Assembly: GCA_024691065.1 (NCBI GenBank)
Contig: JAILOA010000330.1
Location: forward strand, 1 to 5,967
DNA: 5,967 nt
DNA from: Lachnospiraceae bacterium
GTDB taxonomy: Bacteria > Bacillota > Clostridia > Lachnospirales > Lachnospiraceae
Reading direction: 5' to 3'
The notes beneath the pieces were generated by a model. That model was not told the origin of the DNA. It did not search any database and saw only the letters and a list, made by a program, of their open reading frames with translations. Positions within the stretch are counted from its first letter, which is position 1. The number at the start of each line of letters is the position of its first letter. Shown piece by piece: positions 5,636-5,967 of the stretch. A program made the translations under genes and the position numbers.

Positions 5636-5785
5636 ATATTTGTAAGTAATTATTTGCATTAAAGCTAGTATCAACGCGGACTATAGATCTTAAAAGTATG
5701 CAAGCAATCGTCACATTAAAGCTCGCATTAATGCGGACTACAGATCATAGAGAACCGGTTAAATGTGTCAGGAATTATTAAAGCT
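5609..5785 (+). repeat. Three degenerate tandem copies of the argJ 3' end
   Basis: The argJ terminal codons I-N-A-D-Y-R-S-stop (5612-5635) recur at 5670-5693 and 5727-5750, spacings of 58 and 57 bp. Both extra copies again spell INADYRS-stop, and the first is also preceded by a Ser codon as in argJ. The seven variable positions are all third codon positions (ATC/ATT, AAC/AAT, GCA/GCG, TAC/TAT, AGG/AGA, TCA/TCT, TAA/TAG). Each copy is followed 24-29 bp later by ATTAAAGCT or TTAAAGCT (ending at 5666, 5723 and 5785). The extra copies have no ribosome binding site or start and sit behind stop codons, so they are not expected to be translated. Confidence 0.85.
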
Positions 5786-5800
5786 TGTATTATAAGCTTT
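5780..5800. repeat. Small inverted repeat after the argJ tail repeats
   Basis: AAAGCTT (5780-5786) and AAGCTTT (5794-5800) form a perfect 7-bp stem around GTATTAT. No U-tract follows on the plus strand, so it is a poor terminator. Its left arm coincides with the AAAGCT that ends each repeat unit. It could be part of a decayed fourth unit or a regulator site before the GTPase gene. Confidence 0.5.
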
Positions 5801-5850
5801 GAGTTAACTTATTATATAACATTTATCAAATAATTTAGGAGGGAAAGATC

Positions 5851-5967
5851 ATGGCAAAGATTGACATTATTTCAGGATTTCTCGGAGCAGGAAAGACTAC
5901 TCTCATTAAGAAGCTTATTGCAGAAGCATTTGCAGGCGAGAAGCTTGTAATTATAGAAAACGAGTTT
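5851..5967 (+). CDS. COG0523/CobW-type P-loop GTPase, N-terminal fragment
   Basis: Only the first 39 codons are in the window; the frame is still open at the edge. The Walker A (G1) motif GFLGAGKTT occupies residues 9-17 directly after the first beta strand (KIDIIS), and VIIENEF at 33-39 matches the second strand and ENEFGE-type motif of the CobW/HypB/UreG-related COG0523 family. These GTPases act as metal chaperones or insertases for zinc, cobalt or other metalloproteins. The CxCC metal-binding motif that would help subtype it lies beyond the end. The start is well fixed by AGGAGGG at 5837-5843, seven bases before the ATG. The 215-bp gap from argJ and its repeats suggests a separate unit, but I found no convincing promoter or zinc-regulator box. 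Metal specificity cannot be stated. Confidence 0.9.
   Translation, partial: MAKIDIISGFLGAGKTTLIKKLIAEAFAGEKLVIIENEF

Noticed and set aside
5639..5662. Possible ArgR box in the AT-rich stretch after argJ
   Set aside because: It shows only a weak palindromic match to the ARG-box pattern, and it lies downstream of argJ rather than at a promoter.
5799..5820. Promoter (TTGAGT and TATAAC-like elements) for the COG0523 gene
   Set aside because: The spacings between the candidate -35 and -10 elements are far from 17 bp, and no alternative pair fits.

Overview
The window looks like chromosomal DNA from a low-GC, Gram-positive anaerobe of the Clostridia, most likely a Lachnospiraceae-type genome. The evidence is AT-rich coding sequence, strong GGAGG-type ribosome binding sites, sigma-A promoters with 17-bp spacers, U-tailed terminators, a Veg protein, and a REC-LuxR regulator beside a hybrid-kinase-like tail. 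Both ends cut into genes, so this may be an entire short contig.

Layout. Positions 1-179 form an almost perfect 85-bp inverted repeat, probably an assembly or library fold-back at a contig end. Its right arm runs into the 3' end of a gene (stop at 421) that resembles the helical tail of a hybrid histidine kinase. A REC-LuxR response regulator (620-1222) follows. Next is a LacI-family repressor (1355-2371) with its own sigma-A promoter, an operator-like site just after the predicted transcription start, and a long terminator hairpin. On the minus strand lies veg (2935-2696) with a near-consensus extended -10 promoter, a 13-bp hairpin in its 5' leader and a U-tailed terminator. Back on the plus strand are a TTG-started, single-pass membrane protein of unknown function (3373-4272), argJ (4397-5635), and the first 39 codons of a COG0523/CobW-type GTPase (5851 to the window edge).

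The genes do not form one pathway. The kinase tail and response regulator plausibly belong to one signalling system. The LacI repressor has no sugar genes beside it. argJ stands apart from any other arginine gene visible here.

The most unusual signal lies at gene 3' ends. Downstream of argJ, the last codons plus stop (INADYRS-stop) occur twice more at about 57-bp spacing, and every difference among the three copies is at a third codon position. The response-regulator gene also has a 23-bp tandem copy of its 3' end, including a stop, directly after its own stop. A shorter AT-rich echo may follow veg. These could be attachment-site scars, relics of displaced alleles, or local tandem duplications. 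The sequence alone does not decide between them.
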